64,000 nucleotides of DNA, from NCBI GenBank assembly GCA_022841205.1, contig JALHCK010000004.1:1-64000 (forward strand), given 5' to 3'. Positions 16,507 through 25,185 of this stretch are shown piece after piece (position 1 is the first letter of the stretch; each line of letters opens with the position of its first letter). Source of the DNA: Methanomicrobiales archaeon (GTDB lineage: Archaea > Halobacteriota > Methanomicrobia > Methanomicrobiales > Methanospirillaceae). The translations under genes were made by a program, and so were the position numbers. The notes beneath the pieces were generated by a model. That model had not been told where the DNA came from. It saw only the letters and a list, made by a program, of their open reading frames with translations, and did no database searches.

Positions 16507-17899
16507 CGTCCTCCTCGGAGAGCCTGAATTCATCATGGAGGATCCGGACTGCCTTCTGACCGTCGTCCTGCCTGACAACGAAGGATATATTCACTTCAGA
16601 AGATCCCTGCGAGATCATCATGACATTCACTCCGCCGTTGCCCAGTGCAGTGAAGATCCTGCCCCCCGTCCCCTTGGCACCGGCCATGCCCACCCCTACA
16701 ACGGCAACAGCACAGGCATCACGGTTGGCGGTGGCCTCGCGTATCATCCCCTGCCGGACCAGACCTGCCAGCGAATCGATGGCAATTCCCGCCTGGCTCT
16801 CGTCCACGATCAGGGAGATGTTTGCTTCTGAAGAGCCCTGCGAGATCATCATGACGTTGACCTCCATGTCCGCGAGGGCCGAAAAGATTGCTTTTGCAAC
16901 TCCCGGTCGCCCGATCATCTGGGCGCCGCAGATGTTGATCAGGGCGACCTTGTCAATATAGGTAAGAGCCTTGACCACCCTGTTGTCCCGCTTCTCGTGC
17001 TGGACAATGGTCGTGCCCGGATGCGATGGGTTGAAGATATTTTTTACCCGGACCAGGATGTTTTTCTTCATCGCCGGCTCAATCGAACGGGGATGCATTA
17101 CTTTCGCACCGAAATAGGAGAGTTCCATGACCTCGAGATACGAAATGGCCGGGATCACCCGTGCATCGGGGATTAGCCGTGGATCAGAGGTCATGATCCC
17201 GTCAACATCGGTCCATATCCAGATCTCATCGGCATCGATCCCGGCACCGATGAGTGCTGCAGAGTAATCCGAACCGCTTCGCCCGAGAGTCGTTACGATT
17301 CCTCCCACGGTGCAGCCCATGAAGCCCATGATGACCGGAACCATCCCGGTCAACAACGGTTGTACCCTGCTCCGGATCCTGCCTTCGCTCTCCGGGAGCG
17401 CCATTGACTCCCCGTGCTGCGAGGTGGTCAGGATACCTGCCTCGCACCCGTCCATGACCACCGAAGGGATGCCCCGCTGCCTGATAGCAGCAGAAACCAC
17501 AAGGGAGTTTAAGCGCTCCCCAAAGGTGATGATGTAATCGAGCGACCGCGGGGTGAGTTCCCGGAGGTTATGGACGGCATTCAGGATGTTTTCCAGATCC
17601 AGAAGGCGTTCCTCGATCTGGTCTCCTGTTTCCCCTGCACAATCGGCCGCAATCTCCGATAGGACTTTCATGTGACGGAGACGGAGCGAGCTGATGAGCG
17701 GGGCAATTGTTGCCGAACTCCGGCTGTTTGCGATCTCCTGTGCTATGGCGATAAGCTGGTCGGTGACGCCCCGCTGGGCTGAAACAACGACTGCCAGCTC
17801 ATCTCCGGCCCTGTGATGTTCCTCTATGATGTCCACGGCTCTTCCCAGGGTGTCGGCATCAGCAACAGAGGTTCCGCCAAATTTCATCAGAAATCTCAT
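16499..17899 (-). CDS. lysC: Aspartate kinase (466 aa)
   Basis: Phosphorylates aspartate, the first step to Lys/Thr/Met precursors. The N-terminal kinase begins MKFGGTSVADADTL and includes LGRSGSDYSAALIG. Two C-terminal ACT domains repeat nearly the same sentence: ALADMEVNVMMISQGSSEAN and ALGNGGVNVMMISQGSSEVN, the allosteric binding site. The promoter is divergent from tfrA: CTTATTATAACG on the minus strand at about 17970-17959 gives a leader of about 40 nt. Confidence 0.95.
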   Translation of the reverse strand: MRFLMKFGGTSVADADTLGRAVDIIEEHHRAGDELAVVVSAQRGVTDQLIAIAQEIANSRSSATIAPLISSLRLRHMKVLSEIAADCAGETGDQIEERLLDLENILNAVHNLRELTPRSLDYIITFGERLNSLVVSAAIRQRGIPSVVMDGCEAGILTTSQHGESMALPESEGRIRSRVQPLLTGMVPVIMGFMGCTVGGIVTTLGRSGSDYSAALIGAGIDADEIWIWTDVDGIMTSDPRLIPDARVIPAISYLEVMELSYFGAKVMHPRSIEPAMKKNILVRVKNIFNPSHPGTTIVQHEKRDNRVVKALTYIDKVALINICGAQMIGRPGVAKAIFSALADMEVNVMMISQGSSEANISLIVDESQAGIAIDSLAGLVRQGMIREATANRDACAVAVVGVGMAGAKGTGGRIFTALGNGGVNVMMISQGSSEVNISFVVRQDDGQKAVRILHDEFRLSEEDDA

Positions 17900-17970
17900 T
17901 CGGGGTCACGTTTTTCTTTGTAACTGCGTTCTCTACCTTTATGTACCTATACGATCCACGTTATAATAAG

Positions 17971-19596
17971 ATGCATTCTGATGATGTCCGGACGGCACAT
18001 GTCCTCGTGATCGGGAGCGGTGGGGCAGGCGTCCGTGCAGCGATTGAAGCGTCAGAATATGGAGAGACCCTCCTTGTATCAAAGACGCTTGCGGGAAAAG
18101 GCGGCTGTACAACCATGGCCGAGGGGGGCTACAACGCAGTCCTCAGGGAACAGGACTCCTGCGAGATACACTTCGAGGACACCCTGAACGGAGGGGCTTG
18201 GCTCAATGACCCGGAACTGGTCCAGATCCTCGTGAAAGAAGCTCCGGATCGCATCCACGATCTCCTCCGGTGGGGTGCTGTATTCGATGTCACAGGCAGC
18301 TGCCAGGTAGCCCAGCGACCTTTCGGCGGGCAGCGTTTTCCCCGGACCTGCTATGCCGGTGATCGGACCGGTCACGAGATGATGCTGACCCTGATTGACC
18401 GCCTCAACGCTACCGGGGTCAGGGTGGTCAACGAAGTGACTATCATCTCGCTTTTAAAAGACGGAGAGCGGGTGAACGGAGCTGCGGGACTGGACCAGAA
18501 AGGCAATCTCTCCATCTTCCTTGCCGACAGCATCGTTCTTGCAACGGGAGGCGGGACAAAGATCTACGATATCTCCACCAACTCCTCGAGCGGCACAGGT
18601 GATGGCTACTCTCTCGGGTATTCTGCCGGGGCTGAGCTGATCGACATGGAACAGGTCCAGTTCCACCCTACCGGTGCGGTTTTCCCTTATGATGCACGGG
18701 GCCGGCTGGTGACCGAGGCTGTCCGCGGTGAAGGGGGCATCCTGAAGAACGCCCTTGGTGAGCGGTTCATGGGCAGGTATGATCCTGACAGGATGGAACT
18801 CTCGACACGTGACGTCGTTTCCCGGGCCATCGCGACCGAGATTATGGAGGGCCGGGGGACAAAGAATGGCGGCGTATACCTTGATGTCACCCATCTTCCG
18901 CATAGCCAGGTTGAGACCCGCCTCCCGGTTATGCTCGAGCAGTTCCTCCAGTTCGGGGTAGATATCCGGGAAGAACCGATGGAAGTGGCGCCGACAGCCC
19001 ACCATATCATGGGAGGCCTCCGGATCACTGCCCATGGTGAGACCACGGTCCCGGGGCTCTATGCCTGCGGTGAGGTGGCCGGTGGCGTTCACGGGGCAAA
19101 CCGGCTTGGCGGAAATGCTCTTGCCGACACACAGGTCTTCGGGAAGCGGGCAGGGGAAGCGGCGGGTAAGGTGAAAGTAAGGCAAAACAGAGCGAATCCC
19201 ATACAGATCGAGGCGATCCAAAAACAGCTGGAATCCTTCCTTCATGGTGATGTTTCCCCCTCAGCGGTCGTACGTTCACTCCAGATTGCGATGTGGGAGG
19301 GCGCAGGCATCTTCCGGAATTCAGCCGATCTGGAAAAAACCCTGGGCGTAATCGAACACCTTGGCACACTCCGGCTGAAAGCGGCAACACCGGCAAACTT
19401 TGCAGAATGCTGCATCGCCCGGCACATGCTCGCCTGTGCAACCCTGGTTGTGCAGGGAGCACTGCTGCGCAAGGAATCCCGCGGAGCACATGTCCGCAGG
19501 GATATCACCCAGGCATGGGATGGGCGTGGTTCACCCTACGGCCATACTTACCAGTCACGCTCCCGGCAGGGTATTGAAACGGCGGTGAAGCCATGA
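17971..19596 (+). CDS. tfrA: Thiol:fumarate reductase subunit A (541 aa)
   Basis: Flavoprotein subunit of the cytoplasmic reductase that reduces fumarate with coenzyme M and coenzyme B, giving the CoM-S-S-CoB heterodisulfide. FAD-binding VLVIGSGGAGVRAA opens the protein. GGCTTMAEGGYNA, QFHPTGA and GEVAGGVHGANRLGGNAL are the succinate dehydrogenase/fumarate reductase signatures. I place the start at 17971: a TATA-like ACCTTTATGTACC at about 17934-17946 fits a leaderless start there. An in-frame ATG at 17941 would add ten residues. It overlaps tfrB by ATGA. Confidence 0.9.
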   Translation: MHSDDVRTAHVLVIGSGGAGVRAAIEASEYGETLLVSKTLAGKGGCTTMAEGGYNAVLREQDSCEIHFEDTLNGGAWLNDPELVQILVKEAPDRIHDLLRWGAVFDVTGSCQVAQRPFGGQRFPRTCYAGDRTGHEMMLTLIDRLNATGVRVVNEVTIISLLKDGERVNGAAGLDQKGNLSIFLADSIVLATGGGTKIYDISTNSSSGTGDGYSLGYSAGAELIDMEQVQFHPTGAVFPYDARGRLVTEAVRGEGGILKNALGERFMGRYDPDRMELSTRDVVSRAIATEIMEGRGTKNGGVYLDVTHLPHSQVETRLPVMLEQFLQFGVDIREEPMEVAPTAHHIMGGLRITAHGETTVPGLYACGEVAGGVHGANRLGGNALADTQVFGKRAGEAAGKVKVRQNRANPIQIEAIQKQLESFLHGDVSPSAVVRSLQIAMWEGAGIFRNSADLEKTLGVIEHLGTLRLKAATPANFAECCIARHMLACATLVVQGALLRKESRGAHVRRDITQAWDGRGSPYGHTYQSRSRQGIETAVKP

Positions 19597-21059
19597 AGGA
19601 TATATCGGTCCGGGTGTTTCGCTACAACCCGGAAACCGATGAACAGCCCCACTACCAGCACTACCAGGTAAAAATCCGCGAAGGGGCACGGGTGCTGCAT
19701 GTCCTGCATGCCATCCATGATGAACATGACCCCACGCTTTCGTACCGCTACTGCTGCGGATCCGGGCAGTGCGGCAGTTGTGCGGTCAGGGCGAACGGCG
19801 AACCTGTGCTTGCATGCACAAAAGAGGCGCAGGACGGTATGACCATCGATCCGCTCGATCTCCCGGTCCAGAAGGACCTGATGGTGGACATGGAGCCATA
19901 CCTGGCGGAGATACCCTCGCTTGAACCGGGCAGTGAGATCCTGGTGCCGACGCAGGACGAAGTCGATGCCATCAAGCCGCTCCGGAGCTGCATTGAGTGC
20001 CTGGCCTGCGTCTCGGCCTGTCCTGCGCTGAAGGTGATCGATTTTGCCGGCCCCACAGCCATGCGCGAGAATATGCGTCTCGCACTGGATCCCCGCGATA
20101 TCCCTGACCGGGTAACTGAGGCGGTCTGCCAGGGGCTATTTACCTGTACCTCCTGCCAGGCCTGCTGGAAAGTCTGTCCGAAAGATATCCAGATCCCGGG
20201 AAAGGCGATCGAGAAGTTGCGGGCGCTCGCCAACAGGAAAGGGCTCACCCTGCCCCGCCACCAGTCGGTGGAAAAACTGGTTCGGGAGACCGGAAGGAGC
20301 GTGGACAGGATTGGGACAAGCTTCCTAGAGCAGGTCCCCGAAGTCCTCGAACCTTACGGAGAAGTGAAAGGCACGGTTGGGTTCTTCGTAGGGTGCATGT
20401 ACAACATGCGCCTCCCGCAAACAGCCCTCGATGCGATGGAAGTCCTCCGACGAAACGGCATCCGGGTTATCATACCAAAGGAACAGGTCTGCTGCGGATC
20501 TCCGCTGATCCGGACCGGTCAGATCGGATACCTGGAAACGCTCCAGCGCCGCAACATCGAGGCCTTCGTCAGCAGGGGAATCGATGTCGTGTTGACCATG
20601 TGCGCCGGATGCGGATCAACGCTCAAGAACGATTATGAATGCCCGTTCCGGGTGATGGATATCAACGAACTGCTCCTGAAATTCGAGATCGAGCCCCCCG
20701 CACGACTCCCGGTGAAGGCCACCTATCACGATCCCTGCCATCTCATGCGGGGTCAGGGGATACGGGCTGAGCCCCGGGAACTTATCAGCAGGGTTGTTGA
20801 TCTTGTTGAGATGCCATCTGTCTGCTGTGGTTCGGGGGGTGGCGTGCGGTCAGGAGTGCCTGAGGAGGCTGCAGCCCTGGCCGAGAATCGGAGAAAGGAG
20901 ATCGAGAAAACCGGGGCTGACATCGTGATCAGTTCCTGCCCGTTCTGTGAGTACCATATAATGGAGCATACCGATCGCCCAGTGAAGAATATCGCGACCG
21001 TTCTTCTCGAAGGTTACAGGGAAAAAGACAAAAAGAAGGTCAGGGAAGACTGGTCATAA
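19593..21059 (+). CDS. tfrB: Thiol:fumarate reductase subunit B (488 aa)
   Basis: Iron-sulfur subunit that oxidises CoM-SH and CoB-SH. A 2Fe-2S ferredoxin domain comes first (Cys55, 60, 63, 75 in CCGSGQCGSC...LAC). Two 4Fe-4S motifs follow, CIECLACVSACPAL and CTSCQACWKVCPKD. Two HdrB-like CCG domains come last, with CCGSPLIRTGQIG and CCGSGGGVRSG. This FrdB-plus-HdrB fusion is characteristic of TfrB. It starts in the ATGA overlap with tfrA. A structured RNA element follows 16 nt after the stop. Confidence 0.95.
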   Translation: MKDISVRVFRYNPETDEQPHYQHYQVKIREGARVLHVLHAIHDEHDPTLSYRYCCGSGQCGSCAVRANGEPVLACTKEAQDGMTIDPLDLPVQKDLMVDMEPYLAEIPSLEPGSEILVPTQDEVDAIKPLRSCIECLACVSACPALKVIDFAGPTAMRENMRLALDPRDIPDRVTEAVCQGLFTCTSCQACWKVCPKDIQIPGKAIEKLRALANRKGLTLPRHQSVEKLVRETGRSVDRIGTSFLEQVPEVLEPYGEVKGTVGFFVGCMYNMRLPQTALDAMEVLRRNGIRVIIPKEQVCCGSPLIRTGQIGYLETLQRRNIEAFVSRGIDVVLTMCAGCGSTLKNDYECPFRVMDINELLLKFEIEPPARLPVKATYHDPCHLMRGQGIRAEPRELISRVVDLVEMPSVCCGSGGGVRSGVPEEAAALAENRRKEIEKTGADIVISSCPFCEYHIMEHTDRPVKNIATVLLEGYREKDKKKVREDWS

Positions 21060-21075
21060 CTGTTTTAAGGTGAAA

Positions 21076-21131
21076 ATGCCTCCGCCATCCTGGCATGAAA
21101 ACCGCATGTTCGGCTTTCATCGGGGAGGCAT
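21076..21131 (+). ncRNA. Predicted three-way-junction RNA element after tfrB
   Basis: All three helices can be drawn directly. The outer stem ATGCCTCC (21076-21083) pairs with GGAGGCAT (21124-21131). Inside are GCCA-TCC-TGGC (21084-21094) and ATGAAA/CCG (21095-21104) pairing with CGG/TTTCAT (21111-21120) around one A.C mismatch. It lies between convergent genes, so it may be a 3'-UTR structure or terminator of tfrB, or a separate small RNA. A related hairpin occurs near 61018. Transcription is not shown. Confidence 0.4.
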
Positions 21132-21198
21132 GTGACCGGAAGATATCACTGGCGTTTCATTCGGTATACTTAAATCAGGAAGTGAACCGCGTGGCTTT

Positions 21199-21753
21199 TC
21201 ACCCGGTGCTGAGAGCGGTTAGGAGAATACAGACCGCGACAGGGATGAGGAGGTTGTCATCGAGAGGGGAGAAGAGCTCCACTATACCGGCGACAAAGGT
21301 GGCAAGCGCCGCACCGATTGCTGAAAGGAAGGGAAGGAGCGCGATGAAGCATACGGCCATACCCGCCAGTGAGCCCTCAATTGTCTTTTTATTGATAACC
21401 CTTGTCCGCCCGAAGTAGTACCCGATGATGGTCGCTGTGCCATCCAGCACGGCCAGGGCGATGATTGCCGGGACAACGACTGGTTTTTCAAAGAAGATGA
21501 GGCAGAACAGGGAGCTTACAGCAAAGGTGAGTGCTCCCCTTCCCGGCAACGCGTCCCGCCGTTCCAGGGAACCGACCAGTCCCGAGATCACCGGAACCCG
21601 GTATCCCCGGAGGATGGCATCGGTGAAGAGAATTCCGGTAAAGGTGCCAAGCATCAGGACAGCGAGTGCGACATTTCCGGGGGCTGCAAAAATGAGTGCT
21701 GCGATGCCCAGTCCAAAAAACATATGAACAAGTTTCCGGTAAAATTCGCGCAT
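21199..21753 (-). CDS. Polyprenol/diacylglycerol kinase-like membrane protein (184 aa)
   Basis: Integral membrane protein with about six helices. The opening REFYRKLVHMFFG matches the start of the SEC59/DGK1/VTE5 and CdsA-like superfamily (R-K-x-x-H). Later, LDGTATIIGYYFGRTR and KTIEGSLAGMAVCF match its D-x-x-A-x-x-x-G...K-x-x-E-G-S-x-A-G signature. A CTP-dependent lipid kinase (dolichol- or phytol-kinase-like) acting in archaeal lipid or sugar-carrier metabolism is inferred. The ATG at 21753 is chosen because the domain begins there; the frame stays open to 21789. Confidence 0.82.
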   Translation of the reverse strand: MREFYRKLVHMFFGLGIAALIFAAPGNVALAVLMLGTFTGILFTDAILRGYRVPVISGLVGSLERRDALPGRGALTFAVSSLFCLIFFEKPVVVPAIIALAVLDGTATIIGYYFGRTRVINKKTIEGSLAGMAVCFIALLPFLSAIGAALATFVAGIVELFSPLDDNLLIPVAVCILLTALSTG

Positions 21754-21856
21754 CTCCTGATGTGTTTGGCAGCAGGGCGCATAATGCAACCGGATATGTT
21801 CTACTCCGATTCTGTTATCAGTTCTCTTATCCTAGGCAATATCAGGATACGACAGG

Positions 21857-23074
21857 ATGGATTCAGGTCATTTGTTGCCCGGTTTTGATATCCTGGCCAC
21901 CAGCCCGACCATAGATTGGGTGGAGAGCGGGGGTATCCGCATCCCGCGCCTTACCGGTGAATACTGGACGCACCGGCAGCGGAAAGCCTCACCTCTCCAT
22001 GAAATATCCTACCGTGCCTGCTTCAAACCGCAACTCCCCAGGTTTTTCATCTGCGGTTTGACTAAAACTGGCGATGTGGTTTACGATCCCTTTTCGGGCC
22101 GGGGAACAACGGTCATCGAAGCGGGCCTTTTGGCAAGGCAGGTGGTTGCCAATGATACAAACCCCCTCTGCCGCATCCTCACCCGTCCCCGGTTCTATCC
22201 TCCTTCAGAACCTGATGTCAGGAGGCGTTTGTCCACAATCCCGATGACCGGTGAGGCCGCTGCAAAAATCGATCTCTCCATGTTCTATCACCGGGAAACC
22301 GAGTCCCAGATTATTTCGCTTCGCACTTATCTCATGGAGCGCGAAGAAGCTGGTGAAGAAGACCATATCGATGCCTGGATCCGCATGGTGGCAACAAATC
22401 GCCTCACCGGTCATTCCAGCGGTTTCTTCTCGGTCTACACCCTCCCTCCCAACCAGGCTGTCACTCCCTCCCGCCAGGAACAGATAAACCGCAGGCGGAA
22501 CCAGGTTCCTCCGTACCGGGATGTCCGGGAACTCATTATCCGAAAGACCCGTTCGCTGTTAAAAGGGATTACCCCGCAGGAGAGGAACGCCCTGAAAAAA
22601 GCCGGTGATAGAGGCCTGCTTCTGACCGGGGATTCACGCGATACACTGGCCATTCCCCGCGATGCGATCCGGCTCACCGTCACTTCTCCCCCGTTTCTTG
22701 ATACCGTGCAGTATGCGAAGGATAACTGGCTCCGGTGTTGGTTTAACGGGATTGACGAACGGGAGGTGGAACGCAACCTGACTGTGACGCGGTCGCTTAA
22801 TGAATGGTGCGGGGTCATGGCAGGGACCTTCAGGGAACTCTACCGCATTACTGCCCCGGGGGGATATGTTGCCTTTGAAGTCGGGGAAGTCCGGAAAGGC
22901 AGGATCAGGCTCGATGAGCATATCGTCCCAATCGGGGCAGATGCCGGGTTTCACCCCATGGCCATCATGGTAAACCAGCAGGAGTTCACAAAAACATCCC
23001 ATATCTGGGGCATCGATAACAACGATTCTGGAACCAATACCAACCGGATAGTCCTGTTCAGGAAAGAGGGATGA
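21857..23074 (+). CDS. DNA methyltransferase with SPPF motif, orphan (405 aa)
   Basis: Predicted S-adenosylmethionine-dependent amino-methyltransferase. The SAM-binding motif DPFSGRGTT (residues 77-85), followed by ARQVVANDTNPL, comes first. The catalytic TSPPFLDTVQYAKDNW lies near residues 276-290, and the gap between may hold target recognition. Motifs of this wording belong to beta-class N4-C/N6-A DNA methylases (COG0863), but there the catalytic motif precedes the SAM motif; here the order is reversed. The order resembles alpha-class enzymes and Trm11-like RNA methylases. No restriction endonuclease is adjacent. The ATG at 21857 has no clear ribosome-binding site. Confidence 0.78.
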   Translation: MDSGHLLPGFDILATSPTIDWVESGGIRIPRLTGEYWTHRQRKASPLHEISYRACFKPQLPRFFICGLTKTGDVVYDPFSGRGTTVIEAGLLARQVVANDTNPLCRILTRPRFYPPSEPDVRRRLSTIPMTGEAAAKIDLSMFYHRETESQIISLRTYLMEREEAGEEDHIDAWIRMVATNRLTGHSSGFFSVYTLPPNQAVTPSRQEQINRRRNQVPPYRDVRELIIRKTRSLLKGITPQERNALKKAGDRGLLLTGDSRDTLAIPRDAIRLTVTSPPFLDTVQYAKDNWLRCWFNGIDEREVERNLTVTRSLNEWCGVMAGTFRELYRITAPGGYVAFEVGEVRKGRIRLDEHIVPIGADAGFHPMAIMVNQQEFTKTSHIWGIDNNDSGTNTNRIVLFRKEG

Positions 23075-23079
23075 GAGGA

Positions 23080-24228
23080 TTACCGCATCAGATACTCGTA
23101 GGCGGAAAGGGCGGCCTTCGCCCCCTCCCCTGCGGCGGTTACGATCTGTTTGGTCTTTACAGTGGTCACATCGCCGGCAGCAAAGATACCTGGGACGCTG
23201 GTGTGGCAGTTGATATCGACCTCGATCTCCTTCTGATCATTCATCGCCACCAGACCTTCCACGAATGAGGTATTCGGTATCCACCCGATATCAAGGAAGA
23301 TACCGTCAACGGCAATCTCGGTCTCCTTCCCGCTGTCCCGGTCCCGGATAACGATAGCGGAGAGCATGTCGGTTCCCCGGAGGGCGGAGATGATGGCATT
23401 GGTATGGAGGGTAATGTTCTTCTTCTGCTCGTAGAGTTTGACGTAGATCTCATCGGCCTTGATCCTGCTCCTGACGATTAGATGTACTTCCCGTGCGATC
23501 CCGCTCATCTCGATCGCGGTCTGGAGGGCCGAATTCCCGCCTCCTACAATGGCCACCACCTTGTTCCTGAAGATCGGGCCGTCACAGGTCGAACAGACCG
23601 AGAGCCCTCGTCCCCAGTACCGGTCTTCGCCTTCGATTCCCAGGGTGCGGGGATGCTTCCCCTGGGCGAGGATCACCGACCGTGCCCGGTATGCAGAACC
23701 GGTCGCGGTGTTGACTTTGAACTCGTTGCCGCTCCGGTCAAGGATTAGCACCTTGTCGATCTCGAGGCTGATGTTCTGGGAACGGACCTGCTCCTCAAAT
23801 TTCCTCATGAGCTCATCGCCGGTGATTTTGGGAAAGCCCATATAGTTTTCAATCGACCATGACTCGATAGCCTGACCCCCGATATCCTCGCTGAGGATAA
23901 GGGTCTTTAACAGTTTCCGTGCGCAGTAGACCCCTGCAGTGAGCCCGGCCGGTCCTGCTCCGATTATCAGCACATCGTAGAGATCGACACCCTTCTCTTC
24001 ACCGAACAGCTCGTTCAACCGCGAAGCATCAAAGCCCACGATTACCTCACCATCCACGGTGACCACGGGAACCCCGTACTGCCCGGAGATCTCGACCATC
24101 TTCTTTGCCTGCTCCTGGTCTTCCCCGACATCGATAGACGTGTAATCGACCCCCTGCCGTTCAAGGTAGGACTTGACCATCCGGCAATAGGGGCAGCTCT
24201 TCGTGGAATATACGGTAACCACTGGCAT
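23080..24228 (-). CDS. trxB: Glutaredoxin-thioredoxin reductase fusion (382 aa)
   Basis: One chain with two redox modules. Residues 1-80 are a glutaredoxin/NrdH-like domain with CPYC (Cys12, Cys15). Residues about 84-382 are a thioredoxin reductase: FAD loop LIIGAGPAGLTAG, active-site CSTCDG (Cys212, Cys215), NADPH loop VAIVGGGNSALQ, and C-terminal GIFAAGDVT. It should move electrons from NAD(P)H, or another flavin donor, to its own glutaredoxin domain and to partners. It opens a redox-gene island on the minus strand beside rubrerythrin. Confidence 0.93.
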   Translation of the reverse strand: MPVVTVYSTKSCPYCRMVKSYLERQGVDYTSIDVGEDQEQAKKMVEISGQYGVPVVTVDGEVIVGFDASRLNELFGEEKGVDLYDVLIIGAGPAGLTAGVYCARKLLKTLILSEDIGGQAIESWSIENYMGFPKITGDELMRKFEEQVRSQNISLEIDKVLILDRSGNEFKVNTATGSAYRARSVILAQGKHPRTLGIEGEDRYWGRGLSVCSTCDGPIFRNKVVAIVGGGNSALQTAIEMSGIAREVHLIVRSRIKADEIYVKLYEQKKNITLHTNAIISALRGTDMLSAIVIRDRDSGKETEIAVDGIFLDIGWIPNTSFVEGLVAMNDQKEIEVDINCHTSVPGIFAAGDVTTVKTKQIVTAAGEGAKAALSAYEYLMR

Positions 24229-24231
24229 TCA

Positions 24232-24266
24232 TCTCTGAACTAGAACTGAGATTATTATAAAAGTGA
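24232..24266 (-). promoter_or_regulatory. Promoter and possible redox operator of the Grx-TrxR gene
   Basis: On the minus strand a TATA-like CTTTTATAATAATC (about 24266-24253) precedes an imperfect dyad centred on CTAG (24232-24251, TCTC-N-G-NN-CTAG-NN-C-N-GAGA). The minus-strand reading contains CAGTTCTA, which also occurs in the inverted repeat before the zinc-ribbon gene at 25186. Confidence 0.35.
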
Positions 24267-24452
24267 TGGACTGGCGGGTTGTCAGTATACGATCCTGATG
24301 CGGACATCCGGTCCTGATGCCAGGTCCGGTTCGTTCCTCTGGCAGGGGAAAGTTACCCGGCAAAAAAGGTTTTTGGAAAAAACACATGATTACCTCCGAG
24401 ATGCAAGTGAACAAAATGAAAACCGCGTACGCGATTTTTATAGGAAAAAGGT

Positions 24453-24477
24453 GTGTTCAGGAGATCTCCCTGAACAC
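24453..24477 (-). terminator. Terminator hairpin overlapping the rubrerythrin stop codon
   Basis: GTGTTCAGG (24453-24461) pairs perfectly with CCTGAACAC (24469-24477) around a 7-nt loop. On the minus strand it is followed by ACCTTTTTCC. It covers the last codons and stop of the rubrerythrin gene and fits an intrinsic terminator for it. The palindrome CGCGTACGCG at 24424-24433 lies just beyond. Confidence 0.5.
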
Positions 24478-24957
24478 TTTTTTAAATACACCGCAAATCG
24501 GGCACTTATCTGGAGGATTGCCAAGAAAGATGTCCCCGCATACCGGGCAGATCCAGATGGTCCGGTTGGACATATCCTGGCCTGCATTGAGGGATTTCAG
24601 CGCTTCCCGGTAGTGACCTGCGTGGACTTCTTCAGCCTGGAGGGCATACCGGAATGCCAGGAGCACATCGCTCTGTTTTTCTGATTCTGCTTCCCGGACA
24701 AAGGCGGGATACATCTGTGTATACTCATGTGTTTCACCGGTGATGGCTTCCTCCAGGTTCTCTTTCGTGGAGCCGATCATCCCCATTGCTTTCAGGATTT
24801 TCCTGGCATGAATGGCCTCGGCCTCAGATGCAGCCTTAAAGACCCTGGCGATATTCAGGTAACCTTCGGATTTTGCCTTCTCTGCAAATGCCATGTATTT
24901 CTGGTTTGCCTGGGATTCCCCCGCAAACGCCTCCAGCGCATTTTCTTTCGTAGCCAT
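24457..24957 (-). CDS. rbr: Rubrerythrin (166 aa)
   Basis: Non-haem diiron peroxidase that reduces H2O2 in anaerobes. The ferritin-like domain (about 1-125) has the expected glutamates in FAGESQANQKYMAFAEKA, SEAEAIHARK and QAEEVHAGHY. The C-terminal rubredoxin-like domain carries CPVCGDIF...PDKCPICGVF for one FeCys4 centre. Length is normal for the short, one-rubredoxin form. It lies upstream of the Grx-TrxR fusion on the same strand but is separated by a terminator, so it is probably transcribed alone. Confidence 0.95.
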   Translation of the reverse strand: MATKENALEAFAGESQANQKYMAFAEKAKSEGYLNIARVFKAASEAEAIHARKILKAMGMIGSTKENLEEAITGETHEYTQMYPAFVREAESEKQSDVLLAFRYALQAEEVHAGHYREALKSLNAGQDMSNRTIWICPVCGDIFLGNPPDKCPICGVFKKVFREIS

Positions 24958-25153
24958 AGACGGATATCTGGAAGAGCGATCATATCAATATGTTCTTCAG
25001 GGCTCCTCTTGCCGCAGAGTCACCGCTTCGCGTGGATATCTTTGCGCCCCCCATCCGGTTCGCAGGGTTCACTCGAGGATTTACAGGTCATTCGGCGTGA
25101 TGGGATAGGATGTGATGGAGAGCTTTTTAACCTCACATCGTCCAGTATATGAT

Positions 25154-25172
25154 ACAGTTCTAATCAAACTGT
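25154..25172 (+). promoter_or_regulatory. Inverted repeat ACAGTT-N7-AACTGT before the CxxC zinc-ribbon gene
   Basis: A perfect 6-bp inverted repeat with a 7-nt spacer ends 14 nt before the ATG at 25186. It contains CAGTTCTA, the same octamer found ahead of the Grx-TrxR gene. This suggests a shared regulator binding site between divergent rubrerythrin and the zinc-ribbon gene. Confidence 0.4.
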
Positions 25173-25185
25173 TTGAGAAAGAACC

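Noticed and set aside
18454..19245. Open frame antisense to tfrA (263 codons)
   Set aside because: Shadow of the GC-rich tfrA coding frame; no motif, no ribosome-binding site.
24416..24441. CGCGTACGCG palindrome as an attachment site or origin element
   Set aside because: Isolated 10-nt palindrome with no integrase, tRNA or repeats nearby.
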